From Nemertoderma westbladi (lineage: Eukaryota; Xenacoelomorpha; Nemertodermatida; Nemertodermatidae): a DNA stretch of 64,000 nt. The DNA lies in assembly GCA_032718475.1 (NCBI GenBank), contig JAUCBJ010007842.1, positions 22,754 through 86,753 of the forward strand. The letters are read 5' to 3'. Both the position numbers and the translations under genes were made by a program. The notes beneath the pieces are model-generated. The model was given only the letters and a program-made list of their open reading frames with translations. It made no database searches and was not told where the DNA came from. Shown here piece by piece: positions 10,771 to 20,735 of this stretch. Each line of letters starts with the position of its first letter. Positions within the stretch are counted from its first letter, which is position 1.

Positions 10771-11765
10771 CGACCAGCGTCTTATGCTTTAGTGCGCATG
10801 ATATCATCATAATGTTCCTTTTTTGTGCTTCAGTATAACTCGAAGTTCCCTTTCTCCGCAACCATTCTGGTACTTGTAGTTTTCTATCATTTCTTATAGT
10901 GGGTTTGCTGACATTCCTTTATCTTCACTATGTCGTGCTAATTATGAAATTGAAACTAATTTTTAATTTCGTTCGTTTGTTGCAGTTCTGGAATCGTTTT
11001 ATTTTTTCGCACACGATTGCAATTAACTTTTTAGTCATTTTTTTCTTTTACGTAATAATTTGTAAATCATGGCAGTTCTATAATTTATTGTTTTTAATCG
11101 AATGGATTTAGTCGGTTCCATTGTAAAGTTAGCTCATAGAACTGTAAAGTCTCATTACTGAGCTTAAAAACTCACAGCTGAGAGTTAATGGCGCAAAATA
11201 ACCGCAAAGGTCAAATATGAGGTTGAGTGGGTTTTTAAACGTAATTTAATTTAAAACATTAAGGGGAAGGATTTACAGGTTGGATGTTTTCTAACCAAAA
11301 CAATAAACAAAGAGCTCTTCGTTTCATATTCGTGAAACACATACCCAATAATCGTGGCGACGGGAATGTTCCAATTTTGGAGTATACGGTCCGTAATAAT
11401 AGCCTATGTGGTTTTAGGGGGCGTTCATAAAATATTAACTCAAATTATTAATAGTTAATTGCGAACACCCAAATGACGCACATATGATTTATTATTTACT
11501 TTCAATTTGGAAACTTAGTTTATTATTTATGTTTTTCACCTTGCCGAACATCTTGCTTTCTTACAATTCGTATAAAAATTGTCTTTTTGGTGCTTTTTGA
11601 GTTTGTGTTCTACCATAGATTAGTCTTGTGTGTTGTGCTTATTCTGATTATATAAGTTTGTATATCTGTACATACATACGTACTAGCACTACATGCGAAC
11701 ATTCATTCTAGGGCATATTGTTGTGTGTATTTCCAGAAATGGTTATAGAACAGGACACTATACTC
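10771..11765. other. AT-rich intergenic DNA
   Basis: T-rich sequence without a credible gene. The 70-residue ORF at 10899-11111 is Phe/Ile/Leu-rich because of T-rich composition and has no recognisable domain. Confidence 0.6.
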
Positions 11766-12660
11766 TAAATGTGTCCGGTTCTGCACACTACGTGTGTCCA
11801 GTTCTGTACACTAAATATAACCGGTTCTGTACACTAAATGTAACCGGTTCTGTACACTAAATATTACCAGTTCTGTACACTAAATGTAACCGGTTCAGTA
11901 CACTAAATGTAACCGGTTCAGTACACTAAATGTGTCCGGTTCAGTACACTAAATGTATCCGGTTCAGTACACTAAATGTGTCCAGTTCTATACACTAAAT
12001 GTATCCAGTTCTATACACCAAATGTGTCCAGTTCTATACACCAAATGTGTCCGGTTCAGTACACTAAATGTGTCCGGTTCAGTACACTAAATATGTCCAG
12101 TTCTATACACCAAATGTGTTCGGTTTAGTACACTAAATGTGTCCAGTTCTATACACTAAATGTGTCCAGTTCTATACACCAAATGTGTCCGGTTCAGTAC
12201 ACTAAATGTATCCGGTTCAGTACACTAAATATGTCCAGTTCTATACACCAAATGTGTTCGGTTTAGTACACTAAATGTGTCCAGTTCTATACACTAAATG
12301 TGTCCAGTTCTATACACCAATGTGTCCGGTTCAGTACACTAAATGTGTCCAGTTCTATACACCAAATGTGTCCGGTTCAGTACACTAAATGTGTCCGGTT
12401 CAGTACACTAAATGTGTCCGGTTCAGTACACTAAATGTGTCCGGTTCAGTACACTAAATGTGTCCGGTTCAGTACACTAAATGTGTCCGGTTCAGTACAC
12501 TAAATGTGTCCGGTTCAGTACACTAAATGTGTCCGGTTCAGTACACTAAATGTGTCCGGTTCAGTACACTAAATGTGTCCGGTTCAGTACACTAAATGTG
12601 TCCGGTTCAGTACACTAAATGTAACCCGTTCTGTACACTAAATGTATCCGGATCTTTACA
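11766..12660. repeat. 23-bp minisatellite, about 39 copies
   Basis: Unit containing GTCCGGTTCAGTACACTAAA, period 23 bp. The left third is diverse (AACCGG, TCCAGTTCTATACACC variants). The stretch at about 12365-12620 is eleven or more virtually identical copies, and the last two copies diverge again. Homogeneous centre and degenerate flanks are what unequal exchange or replication slippage would produce. Confidence 0.95.
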
Positions 12661-13363
12661 GTACTTTGTTTTAATCGTTGTCTTCTATAACCCAATAACT
12701 TGCCTTTTTTCTTTCTTTTTTTCGCATCTAATGTAGTTAGTAAGTTAATTTGTTTAATTCTACGTATTGGGTCACACAGTGCTTGATGCCCTAAATAACC
12801 CCTTTGCGTTGAAGTCTATGTCTTTACTGGCCGTTTACATTGTATAATGTGTTCCCATAGCCCCATATTGTTGTTCCTATTAAGTGTACTCGAACACTGA
12901 AGCGTGGTATGCTTTTATTGAACGCCGTTAGCTATAATTTGCTAGAAGACATTTGGGACAAACTTATCGTAGTTTGAATGACAATCGATTACTTAGGAAT
13001 TTTATAATCGATTTAAGATATTTCCATATTTTGGACGTCTTTTGTGGCAGAACAAATAATTTTATCAAGATATTCTATCGGTTTCTAGTTAATATTCTTA
13101 ATTTAAAATTTTATAGTGCCAATTTTTTAATGTATGCTGCCAATTTCCAATTAATTTCTTATTCATTATGATTAAGAAGTAAGACTTTATTATTCAAAGC
13201 GTTAAAACCAATTATTGCATTCTACAATTAATTATGTAAACATCTAATATCTATCTATATTGCATTTCAAAAGTCAATAATTGTTTACTATTTGGGAAAA
13301 AAGTAGAACTTTTTCTCACTATTATCGAGGTATTTCTATTTTGTATTCCAAATATTATTCTTA
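12661..13363. other. AT-rich intergenic DNA
   Basis: No gene, RNA gene or repeat recognised. Short ORFs here are compositionally driven. Confidence 0.6.
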
Positions 13364-13878
13364 GGCCCCCCTCACACGGAGCAACTTGTTTCTGCAACTT
13401 GTTTCTGAAACTTGTTGCAGGACCCCCTCACACACAGAAACAAGTTGCTGCAACTTGTTTCAGCAACTTGTTTCCGAAACTTGTTTCTGCAACTTGTTGC
13501 TGGACCCCCTCACACACAGAAACTTGTTGCTCAAGAAAATAACAATTATTTCAAAATAAATAGCTAACATGTCCAGTCATTTATATGTAATATCACATCA
13601 CTCAATTTATCTGATATTAGCTAGTATCAAAATGGAATGTAATAAACGTTTTTAAAAAAAGTTGCTGGGAATATAACTTCCAGCAACTTGTTGCTGGACT
13701 CCCTCACACACAGAAATAAGTTGCGGAAACAAGTTGCAGAAACTTGTGTCTGGAGTCCTCACACACGGAAACAAGTTTCGGAAACAAGTTGCAGCAACAA
13801 GTTTCTGTGTGTGAGGGGGTCCAGCAACAAGTTTCAGAAACAAGTTGCAGAAACAAGTTGCTCCGTGTGAGGAGGGCC
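13364..13878. mobile_element. Harbinger-like MITE with TTA target duplication
   Basis: 515-bp non-autonomous element. Left end GGCCCCCCTCACACGGAGCA and right end TGCTCCGTGTGAGGAGGGCC are inverted repeats, flanked on both sides by TTA (13361-13363 and 13879-13881). A 3-bp TWA duplication and GGCC-type ends fit PIF/Harbinger transposons. The arms are made of degenerate 10-11 bp words AACTTGTTTC/AACTTGTTGC, and the CCCCTCACACACAGAAAC block is repeated in both arms, so the whole element can fold into a branched hairpin. The middle is 130 bp of plain AT-rich DNA. No transposase. Confidence 0.85.
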
Positions 13879-13881
13879 TTA

Positions 13882-15660
13882 AACTCCTGATGCTGCCTTA
13901 CGCAATGATAAATAAATAATTTAATGTTCTAGAATATTTATGGCGTAAGTAAAGATCTACATAAACCAATATTGGATATTGAGTTCCGTTTTGGAGTTCG
14001 CCTTACAGACACTAAAGTTGCAATAACTTTTGAGTGTGAGAATGGATTGGATCAAATTACGAGCTTTAACTTTTTCTACTTCGATGCTATTTCAACACCA
14101 TGTAAATATAATTTAAGCAATTTCACCAAAAATATCATACTTTTTTTATCCGGGCAAAAGATAAAATCAATACAATCCTATGGGTTACTTTTTTCCCCTA
14201 AGTAAAAAGTACTCACTTTTTCTCCCGATTTGGGGTATATTCGAACGAAAAAATAACCAATTAAGAATAAATTAATTTTTAAACCGTACCAATTGCTGTA
14301 CATCATTGTTGCCCCGAATTATTCCTCTCTTATGCACATTCCTATCTGTGTTTGTGGGTTTAATAATGAATTTGTTTAACTTGATATTTGATCATTAATG
14401 CAGTTGTTTCTGTTCCCATATTATTTAAGTTAAGCTTTTTATTTAAGCTAATTTTCTCTGTATTTATTTATTTACCTATGGTTTTTATATATTGTATATT
14501 TTGCGAATTTGTTTGTTTCATATTTTTTGTTGTTGTATTTCGGTGGTTTGTCCCTAACACAGAATTAAACTACCGCACATTATATGTTTAATATTATGTT
14601 TATGTACTTAGCTAGGCTTTCATTATTTTTATTAGTTTTGGGCTTGGAATCAACTTTACATTCCAGAATATTATTTTTAATTAATTACTTTCAATATCAG
14701 ACAAACACACGACCGACACACCACACTGCACTGTTTAATAACCCAGCACAAATATTTAGATAACATTGTTGAAATTTAAATAATGTACTACCCAGTGATT
14801 CCTCTTGGTTTTTAGATTTAGATTTGTAATAAATATTGCCAATTAATAACACCAAATTTTAAGTTTGTTTATTTTTATATTTAGTTGACTTTTCGGGTGA
14901 ACCAACAAATTGGTGAATTCATCAGTGTTCACGAAGCCAAAAAATATAAATTTGTTTATTGTTTTGTTTAGATAATAATAAATAATACACTAAAACACAT
15001 ATATTTCAAATGTTGTTTACTCGAATTAAAACAATGTTGAATATCCCAATACACCGTGCAATGGCTGATTGTAAAGGTATTATTTTCTTTATAAATTAAC
15101 TCAATTTATTGTGCTTACAGCATCTTGGCCGATGGGTTCGAGAATTTATTAGATGCGATTACTGACAACCCACCATTGTTTTCCGTCTTTTATTCCATTT
15201 GTCTGTCTGTCTGTCTGTTTGTCTTCAAACTTTTATTTGTCGCGAATATAAATGCATATCCTTTTTTTTATGTTTATCCTGAATATCATTGTGCTTTTTA
15301 ATTGTTTGTGCAAGGCAATAGAGTCACGTTGGTATATTATTTATATATATATATATTATTTGTCTTTAATATCATAAACTTGGTATTATACGCCTATCGG
15401 AATTAGTTACTCCCTCGGGTTCCTTGAAGTTCGCTTTTATTTTTTCATATATGAGATGAGAAAGTTAACATTAGCAAGAGTAACTCCTACAAGTATTTTA
15501 TCTTTTTGACACTTTATAAATCGACATGTCAAATAAATATGAGACTGCCAGTCATAACCAAAAAACATAAATAATATTATAATAATACTAATAACATCCT
15601 AGTGTTTCAACATTGCTTACGTCACTGCACCTACAATTAATAGTCAGTCTATTGATGTAG
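13882..15660. other. AT-rich intergenic DNA
   Basis: Nearly 1.8 kb of AT-rich sequence. It contains a short CTGT microsatellite at 15201-15217 and a TA run near 15345. No coding signal; the 67- and 77-residue ORFs are T-rich artefacts. Confidence 0.6.
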
Positions 15661-15671
15661 TAAAACTCAAG

Positions 15672-15677
15672 TTTATT
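15672..15677 (-). promoter_or_regulatory. AATAAA polyadenylation signal of the SDR gene
   Basis: TTTATT on the plus strand, hence AATAAA on the minus strand, about 20 nt past the stop codon of the dehydrogenase. The very short 3' UTR is plausible for a compact gene. Confidence 0.55.
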
Positions 15678-15695
15678 TCACTACCCCTAAAATGT

Positions 15696-16565
15696 TCAAT
15701 CTATTGGAAACTTATAAAGTGCAGCCAATTGTCCGTTATGCCAAATTCTACCGGTTTGCTTCATGACTTCTTTGTCTGTTGCCAAGGCGACGACTGAACG
15801 CCCTGCAGTCTCCACTGAGAACGACTGATTGGTTGCGAATATTGGCCGCAGTAGGTCAATAAGACCCCGCTCGCTCTCCTCGTGATCACCCGTGTCGACT
15901 TTGTACTTCAAGGTCTTTACGTGATCAGTTAGAGTGACCCCGGGGTCTAACCCGACTACGGCCACGTTGCGTGGGCGTAGATCCTTGGCCGTGGTCACCG
16001 TCATGCGGTCTATAGCCGCCTTCACCATGCAGTAGGTCGCACCGAAGAAAACATGTTCGGGTTCGGATCCGTCCTCCTTGGGTTTGCCTTGGTATCCGTC
16101 CGTTGTGTTCACTATTAACCCGCTCCCTTGTCTCACCATAATTCGCGCGCCGAGCACGGAAGCCACGTAGTGAGCCGTTAGCCCAATTCCGGCCATTTTC
16201 GTGAAGCTGTCTATTGGCCATTCCCAGAAATAGTCGCCAGTGTGATCTTGGATGACAGACTTCCCGGGGAAACACTGGTTGACTAGAATGTCTAGACGAT
16301 TCTCGTTCATCTCTATGAGGTCGAACAGTCGAACTATTTCAGCTTCCACCGAGTGGTCGCATTTTATCGCCACTACCTGACCGCCTCTCTTCCGACAGAG
16401 TTCGGCGACTTCGTCCAATGATCGTCCCGGCCTGTTTGGGTCGGCCTCCTTGGTTCGTCCAGTTATGTAGACGGTGGCTCCGGCCTCCGCCAATTGCAAG
16501 GCAAAACCTCGGCCGATTCCCCCAGAAGCCCCAGTTACTAAGGCAACTTTCCCAGTCAGAGACAT
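15696..16565 (-). CDS. Short-chain dehydrogenase/reductase, DHRS1-like, intronless
   Basis: A 289-residue classical SDR in one exon. TGASGGIG at residues 11-18 is the Rossmann glycine motif, followed by GATVYITGR, the family's cofactor-specificity strand. CDHS at 69-72 and LDILVNQCFPG at 91-101 correspond to the adenine-binding Asp and the NNAG motif, the latter altered to NQCF. Y178 and K182 form the YxxxK active site. The usual catalytic Ser region reads VNTTDG (152-157), so Ser appears replaced by Thr or Asp. Overall best resemblance is to DHRS1 (CD..., LVNN.., GLIV, VVALATD landmarks), though the C-terminus is shorter. The substrate is unknown. Start chosen at the first ATG, preceded by a TATA-rich stretch. 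GC content is above its flanks. Confidence 0.88.
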   Translation of the reverse strand: MSLTGKVALVTGASGGIGRGFALQLAEAGATVYITGRTKEADPNRPGRSLDEVAELCRKRGGQVVAIKCDHSVEAEIVRLFDLIEMNENRLDILVNQCFPGKSVIQDHTGDYFWEWPIDSFTKMAGIGLTAHYVASVLGARIMVRQGSGLIVNTTDGYQGKPKEDGSEPEHVFFGATYCMVKAAIDRMTVTTAKDLRPRNVAVVGLDPGVTLTDHVKTLKYKVDTGDHEESERGLIDLLRPIFATNQSFSVETAGRSVVALATDKEVMKQTGRIWHNGQLAALYKFPID

Positions 16566-16735
16566 CGTATTATAAAGTATATAATATAAACAATCAAATA
16601 AATAATGAAAAAATAAAAACTAACAAAATATTATTATATAAATTATAAATAGATAATAAAAATAAGACCCTCCGTTGTAATTAAATCTATGGCGTAACAA
16701 AGCAAATCTATATAAAATGTATGTTACCAGTCTCC

Positions 16736-16998
16736 CACCATGGTGTAGTGGTTGCATTGAATTCACATCTCCTGTAGGCTGTAGGTCGTGGGTTCGATCC
16801 TTATATGGCCAGGGCAGTTTTAGTTTCGGCATGAATGCTTTAAAGAGACCAGCCAGGGCGCATCTCTGCCCTGTATCCTTAAATGGTAGCTATGAGTACT
16901 GGATTTTCCCCTGGGGAGTATAGTTCTGGGGGGACCGCACTGGAATTAAGTCGTCAGACTTTGTGCGCGGCCGAAGAGAAGATTTACTTTACTTACTT
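16736..16998 (+). mobile_element. tRNA-derived SINE
   Basis: TGGTGTAGTGG at 16742-16752 fits the pol III A box and GGGTTCGATCC at about 16792 fits the B box, with about 40 bp between them as in a tRNA-derived promoter. A tRNA-unrelated body follows, ending in TTTACTTTACTTACTTTTTT. It lies upstream of the dehydrogenase in the opposite orientation. Family name unknown. Confidence 0.75.
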
Positions 16999-17164
16999 TT
17001 TTGCCAAAACTGAATAAAATTTGAAATTGAAGTCAAAATTAAGAAGCCATTTTATTTCGCGCTTATGTGAAAGCAACAGTATAGGCACACTGTGTACTTT
17101 GTATGTAGTTTAGTATCAATTTGTCGGGCTATTTCATTTTCCTTAATATATAATATAATACTAG

Positions 17165-17463
17165 TGTGGGGCGAGCGACGAAAGTAAGCGAGCTTAGCAT
17201 ACAGGTACCACTAACTCAATCGGTGTGTCTGTTGCTCTGTTGTTCTGTTGTGTCCAATTTTAAACGTTAATAACTCAGCCAAATGTTAATGAAATTTAAC
17301 CAAACTTGGTACACATGTAGTCTGGCCAAAGTTTAGAAATTTTCCAAGTTGAATTTGCGTCGGGTCTTCGTGCAGCATCTGTGTAACTGTCTTACAGCTA
17401 TAATAAATTAATCTACCCAAAAATTATTAGGCTTGGCATCAGCTGGTTGCTAGGAGACTACAG
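17165..17463 (+). repeat. GTGGGGCGAG dispersed repeat, copy at 17.2 kb
   Basis: Starts GTGGGGCGAGCGACGAA, followed by AAGCGAGCTTAGC, a variable TGTTCTGTTG tract, AATTTTAAACGTTAATAACTC, CCAAACTTGGTACACATGTA and GTTGCTAGGAGACTACAG. A reverse copy is at 55744-56073, partial ones at 34291-34479 (reverse) and 63800-64000 (forward), with a short start fragment near 5990. No coding capacity and no clear terminal inverted repeats; probably a non-autonomous mobile family. Confidence 0.85.
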
Positions 17464-17504
17464 GATTGCTGTTTCAGTATTACTGCTTTCTTTGATTGAT
17501 TGGT

Positions 17505-17615
17505 GGTGTGGGTAAATTTCTCAAAACCTGATTTTGGGATACAGTCGCTCAATTTTAATCTGTATCTGATAACTGAGCCTCGTCCTGCGCGATATTAGCC
17601 ACTCAAATCGTTCAT
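17505..17615 (-). repeat. CACGTTCG/GCGCAGCACGAG dispersed repeat, reverse copy
   Basis: Reverse complement of the family at 32517-32700, 51645-51750 and 63257-63450: AAATCAGG-type start, GATACAGTCGCTC, and TCGTCCTGCGCGA. It sits about 40 bp past the preceding repeat, so the two may be ends of one composite element. Confidence 0.65.
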
Positions 17616-18433
17616 TACGGCTGTTGCTATAGTTACTGGTAAGGTAATAAATAAAAAGTATGCACTTAATGCATAACTAATAATTCTGTAGTCTATTCTG
17701 TACTCTTATGTGTTACGGCTGCTCCGGATTAAATATCCCTAAAAATAAAGCGTTCTCAAATTGCAAATTATCATCGGGCCTTTTGAACAAAATTAAATAT
17801 TATAATAGGCATATAAGAAGTTTATATACGAGTTATCCTAAATCAAAAAACTGGCAGCTTTCGACTGGTAATTACTTTTTTAGTTATTATATTATGTCAA
17901 CCAAAGTAGTGAGTGGAATGTCTATACTAATAAAATTCTTAATTGGGGAATAATAACTTAATGAATAGTTAGTTACAACAACGGCTAGTTCTTATTTGTA
18001 CATGAAGAACACAGGGTGTATAATTTGTAGTAACTTGCACATGTTGTCGCTCTAACATTTACCGTTAATCGCCCCTACATACAACCAATTAACCCGCATA
18101 TTATATACAAGGTGAATATTTTGACATACTAATAATTATTAATATAAATATATTGTTTAGCGAAATGTAAATTGTCATTTCATTAAATCAACTGTATCGA
18201 TAAGCCGTAATGCGACTAAAATGGCGACTTATCTGCGCCCTGTTGCTGTTGAGGGAAATTCAAAATTAAACCTAGCAATCTACTAGCTACTCCAGGTAGT
18301 TGTTAGTTCATTGACACCATAATGTGATACTAAATGATGAGAAATCACAATTAATTACACCTCGCCACCGACACAGTACTATAAACTTAAAAACATAAAC
18401 AAACATAATTACACTAATAATGTTTACATATAT
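17616..18433. other. AT-rich intergenic DNA
   Basis: No recognised gene. An 81-residue ORF at 17708-17953 has no family resemblance that I can see. Confidence 0.5.
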
Positions 18434-18456
18434 GGGGGGGGGGGGGGGGGGGGGGG
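18434..18456. repeat. Poly-G run of 23
   Basis: G homopolymer. Its complement, a 30-C run, lies 220 bp downstream (18676-18705), so the two can pair. Confidence 0.9.
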
Positions 18457-18674
18457 AACTTTACGCAATAAAAATTCACCCCTCTTCAGGGGAAATTCGA
18501 CGCAAATAACAGTTGATTACTCTCAAAAAAAAAAACTGTAACCTGTTCTATTGTGCTTAGTTTATTGTTTTGGTTAAAATACCGTGCCACTGCGTGACCT
18601 GCCCCTTTCCCTAAATAGAGAATTTAACATTGAGGCGGGATATTAATTCGCCAAGGCGGGTTTTGCGTCGAGAT

Positions 18675-18675
<1 letters not shown>

Positions 18676-18705
<30 letters not shown>
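18676..18705. repeat. Poly-C run of 30
   Basis: C homopolymer preceded by TTTTGCGTCGAGATT, which is the inverse of AAATTCGACGCAAAT at about 18495, next to the poly-G. Part of an imperfect inverted repeat. Confidence 0.9.
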
Positions 18706-18897
18706 TGTCTGAATTTTTACCATCTACTCAACAATTAATTGTGCATAATGTAATTAATGAATGTGGCTGAACCGTTACAAAATGGCAAAATTAGTTTCTC
18801 TCTTAAATTTTAAGTCCATTGCCTATCTCAAAATAAAGTACTTGTTACTACTGTAGAATTGACCCATGAACTGTGCCATTCTTTCCATTCTGTGCCA

Positions 18898-18993
18898 CAG
18901 TTTTCTGTAACAGTTTTCTGCAACAGTTTTCTGTAGTGTTATTTATATATAACACTACAGAAAACTGTTACAGAAAACTGTTGCAGAAAACTG
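18898..18993. repeat. 45-bp arm palindrome
   Basis: Arms of 45 bp built from three CAGTTTTCTG(C/T)AA words, then GTAGTGTTAT, inverted around a 6-bp centre. The arms differ at only two positions. The whole thing can form a long hairpin; it may be a small MITE or foldback remnant. Confidence 0.9.
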
Positions 18994-19233
18994 TTGTAGT
19001 GAAAACAGTGCTTTATGTATTATATTAGGCCTAGATAATAATGTATTATTATTTATGAACATTAATATGTTTCAATCCTCCATGGATGTTAATAGAGTTA
19101 ATTAGCACAATAATAAAACAAATAAATATATATTAAAATTTAAGGATGTAAAAACTTGTAGCAATTATTATGATAAAATGCAGAATATTTCGAGTAGGTA
19201 TTATTAAAAAGAAGAGTTGTTTATTTTTTAGAA

Positions 19234-20275
19234 TTACTCAGGTTTTTCGAGGCACAACAAGAATTGAGCACGTAGAGCGAGTCGCAGGTTAAAGGTGTCT
19301 GTGATTGCAGTGCAGATGTTTGCATGACCTTTGTCTATCGAAGGTTGATAATGTAGCCAACAGATGCAGGCAGAAGACGGACGCCACCACGTAGATTTTT
19401 CGCATATTTGGTGGTGAAACCCGTTCGATACAAAGTGGGTCGCAGCTCCACCACGTCGACCTGACAGGGAGGCGAGGTCAATGTTAGTATCAGGGACTGA
19501 AATCGGGGCGGTCCACTGCACTAAGTATGGCTGTGGTCGAGGCGAACTTGCTTACCCCACTCACACCACAGTTTCCAGTAAATGAACCAAGTCTGAAATG
19601 AACCAAGTCTGGTATATCAGCTGAACTGTGGAAAACTTCGCAGTCGTATGTAATTGCAGGATATATAATGACAATGCTGCCAATGACATTTGCTGATTCC
19701 AAAGAGATTATATGAAGGTTAACTCTAGTGGATAGACGCATGCAGGAGGCGATGACTTTATTGTATAGAAGATCATGATGACCTGATGATATATTTCTAG
19801 TTGTGAACATCACACCCAAATATACAAAGCTGCTTACAAACTCGACTAATTCGCGTTCTTATAAGAAAGTTTATCTGAAGATGCTAAACGGCCACCAAGG
19901 CGAAATTTAATGGCCTTTGTTTTTCTTAGGTTAACCTTAAGATTATTTATATTGCAGTACTCTTCCAGTTCATTGAGTCCCGCCTGTACTTCCTCTATCG
20001 AGTTGCTGGCTATGACTAAGTCATCTGCGTATAATAATATCAAGCACCCAACAGCAGTGATAAAAGCTGGAAGATCTGCAGTGCGATAGACTGAACGGTA
20101 GTGGTGATAATTTTTCGCCTTGGGTGACACCAACATTCTGAGATATTGGATCAAGAATGTAACCACCAATGCAAATGCAGACAAAATTTATCGCAATCGC
20201 TTTTTTTTTACTCCGAGACGTGATAACCTCTGAGATATGAGCCATGAGGCAGGGTAAGTAGTCATATAGAAGCAA
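19234..20275 (-). pseudogene. LINE-type reverse transcriptase relic (different family)
   Basis: Four overlapping minus-strand frames together cover an RT. At 20021-20275 there is GVTQGEKLSP (motif B); at 19846-20184 LILLYADDLVIAS (motif C), then LEEYCNINNLKVN and KTKAIKF (motif D). At 19490-19819 the frame reads GVMFTTRNIS, a YLG-type thumb continuation; at 19234-19521 a Leu/Arg-rich C-terminal piece. Frame changes near 20030, 19820 and 19510 make it non-functional. The motifs are clearly non-LTR in style, but the clade is uncertain and it is not the (TAG)n-tailed family seen elsewhere. It abuts the left end of the 22-bp foldback structure. Confidence 0.8.
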
Positions 20276-20523
20276 AGTGAGAAGAAGGGTATGGTAGCAG
20301 GAGATTCCGAGTCAATGGGTACATCGAGTCAAAGAGTACCACAGGTCAAAGAGTACACAAATGGAAAAAAGGGTACAACAGGTCAATGTGAACAACAGGC
20401 ATGCCAAAGGGTATAAAAACCACGTCAAAGGGTACAAATCTTATAGAAAGGGTAGGCCTACAACAGGACAAAGTGAACAACAGGGATTTTTATACTGTAT
20501 GAGCCTCGCTGGTTATTGTAGTG

Positions 20524-20694
20524 GCGGCCTCAACCCTAATTAAAACTGTCATGTAACCCTAAGTCTAAGTCATCATCCTAAGTTAACGGCCCTTCGGGCC
20601 TAGATGTCAATAATGTCAGAAATTCCGCTAAATTTCTTAGATTATGACTTACGGTTCGGGTTACATGACAGTTTTAATCAGTTATGGTTGAGGT
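20524..20694. repeat. Palindromic core of the 22-bp foldback
   Basis: GCCTCAACCCTAATTAAAAC and GTCATGTAACCC on the left match the inverse of GGGTTACATGACAG and GTTTTAATCAGTTATGGTTG on the right. A small perfect hairpin, GGCCC-TTC-GGGCC, lies in the centre at 20588-20600. Confidence 0.85.
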
Positions 20695-20735
20695 CTGACC
20701 AACTAACCCTAACCAAAATAATAAACGAACTAAAT

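Noticed and set aside
11766-12660. CRISPR array
   Set aside because: Repeats are directly adjacent, without unique spacers; the host is a eukaryote. The same holds for the 22-bp and 26-bp arrays.
20524-20700. Telomeric repeat because of AACCCTAA words
   Set aside because: Only isolated CCCTAA words are present, explained by the palindromic core.
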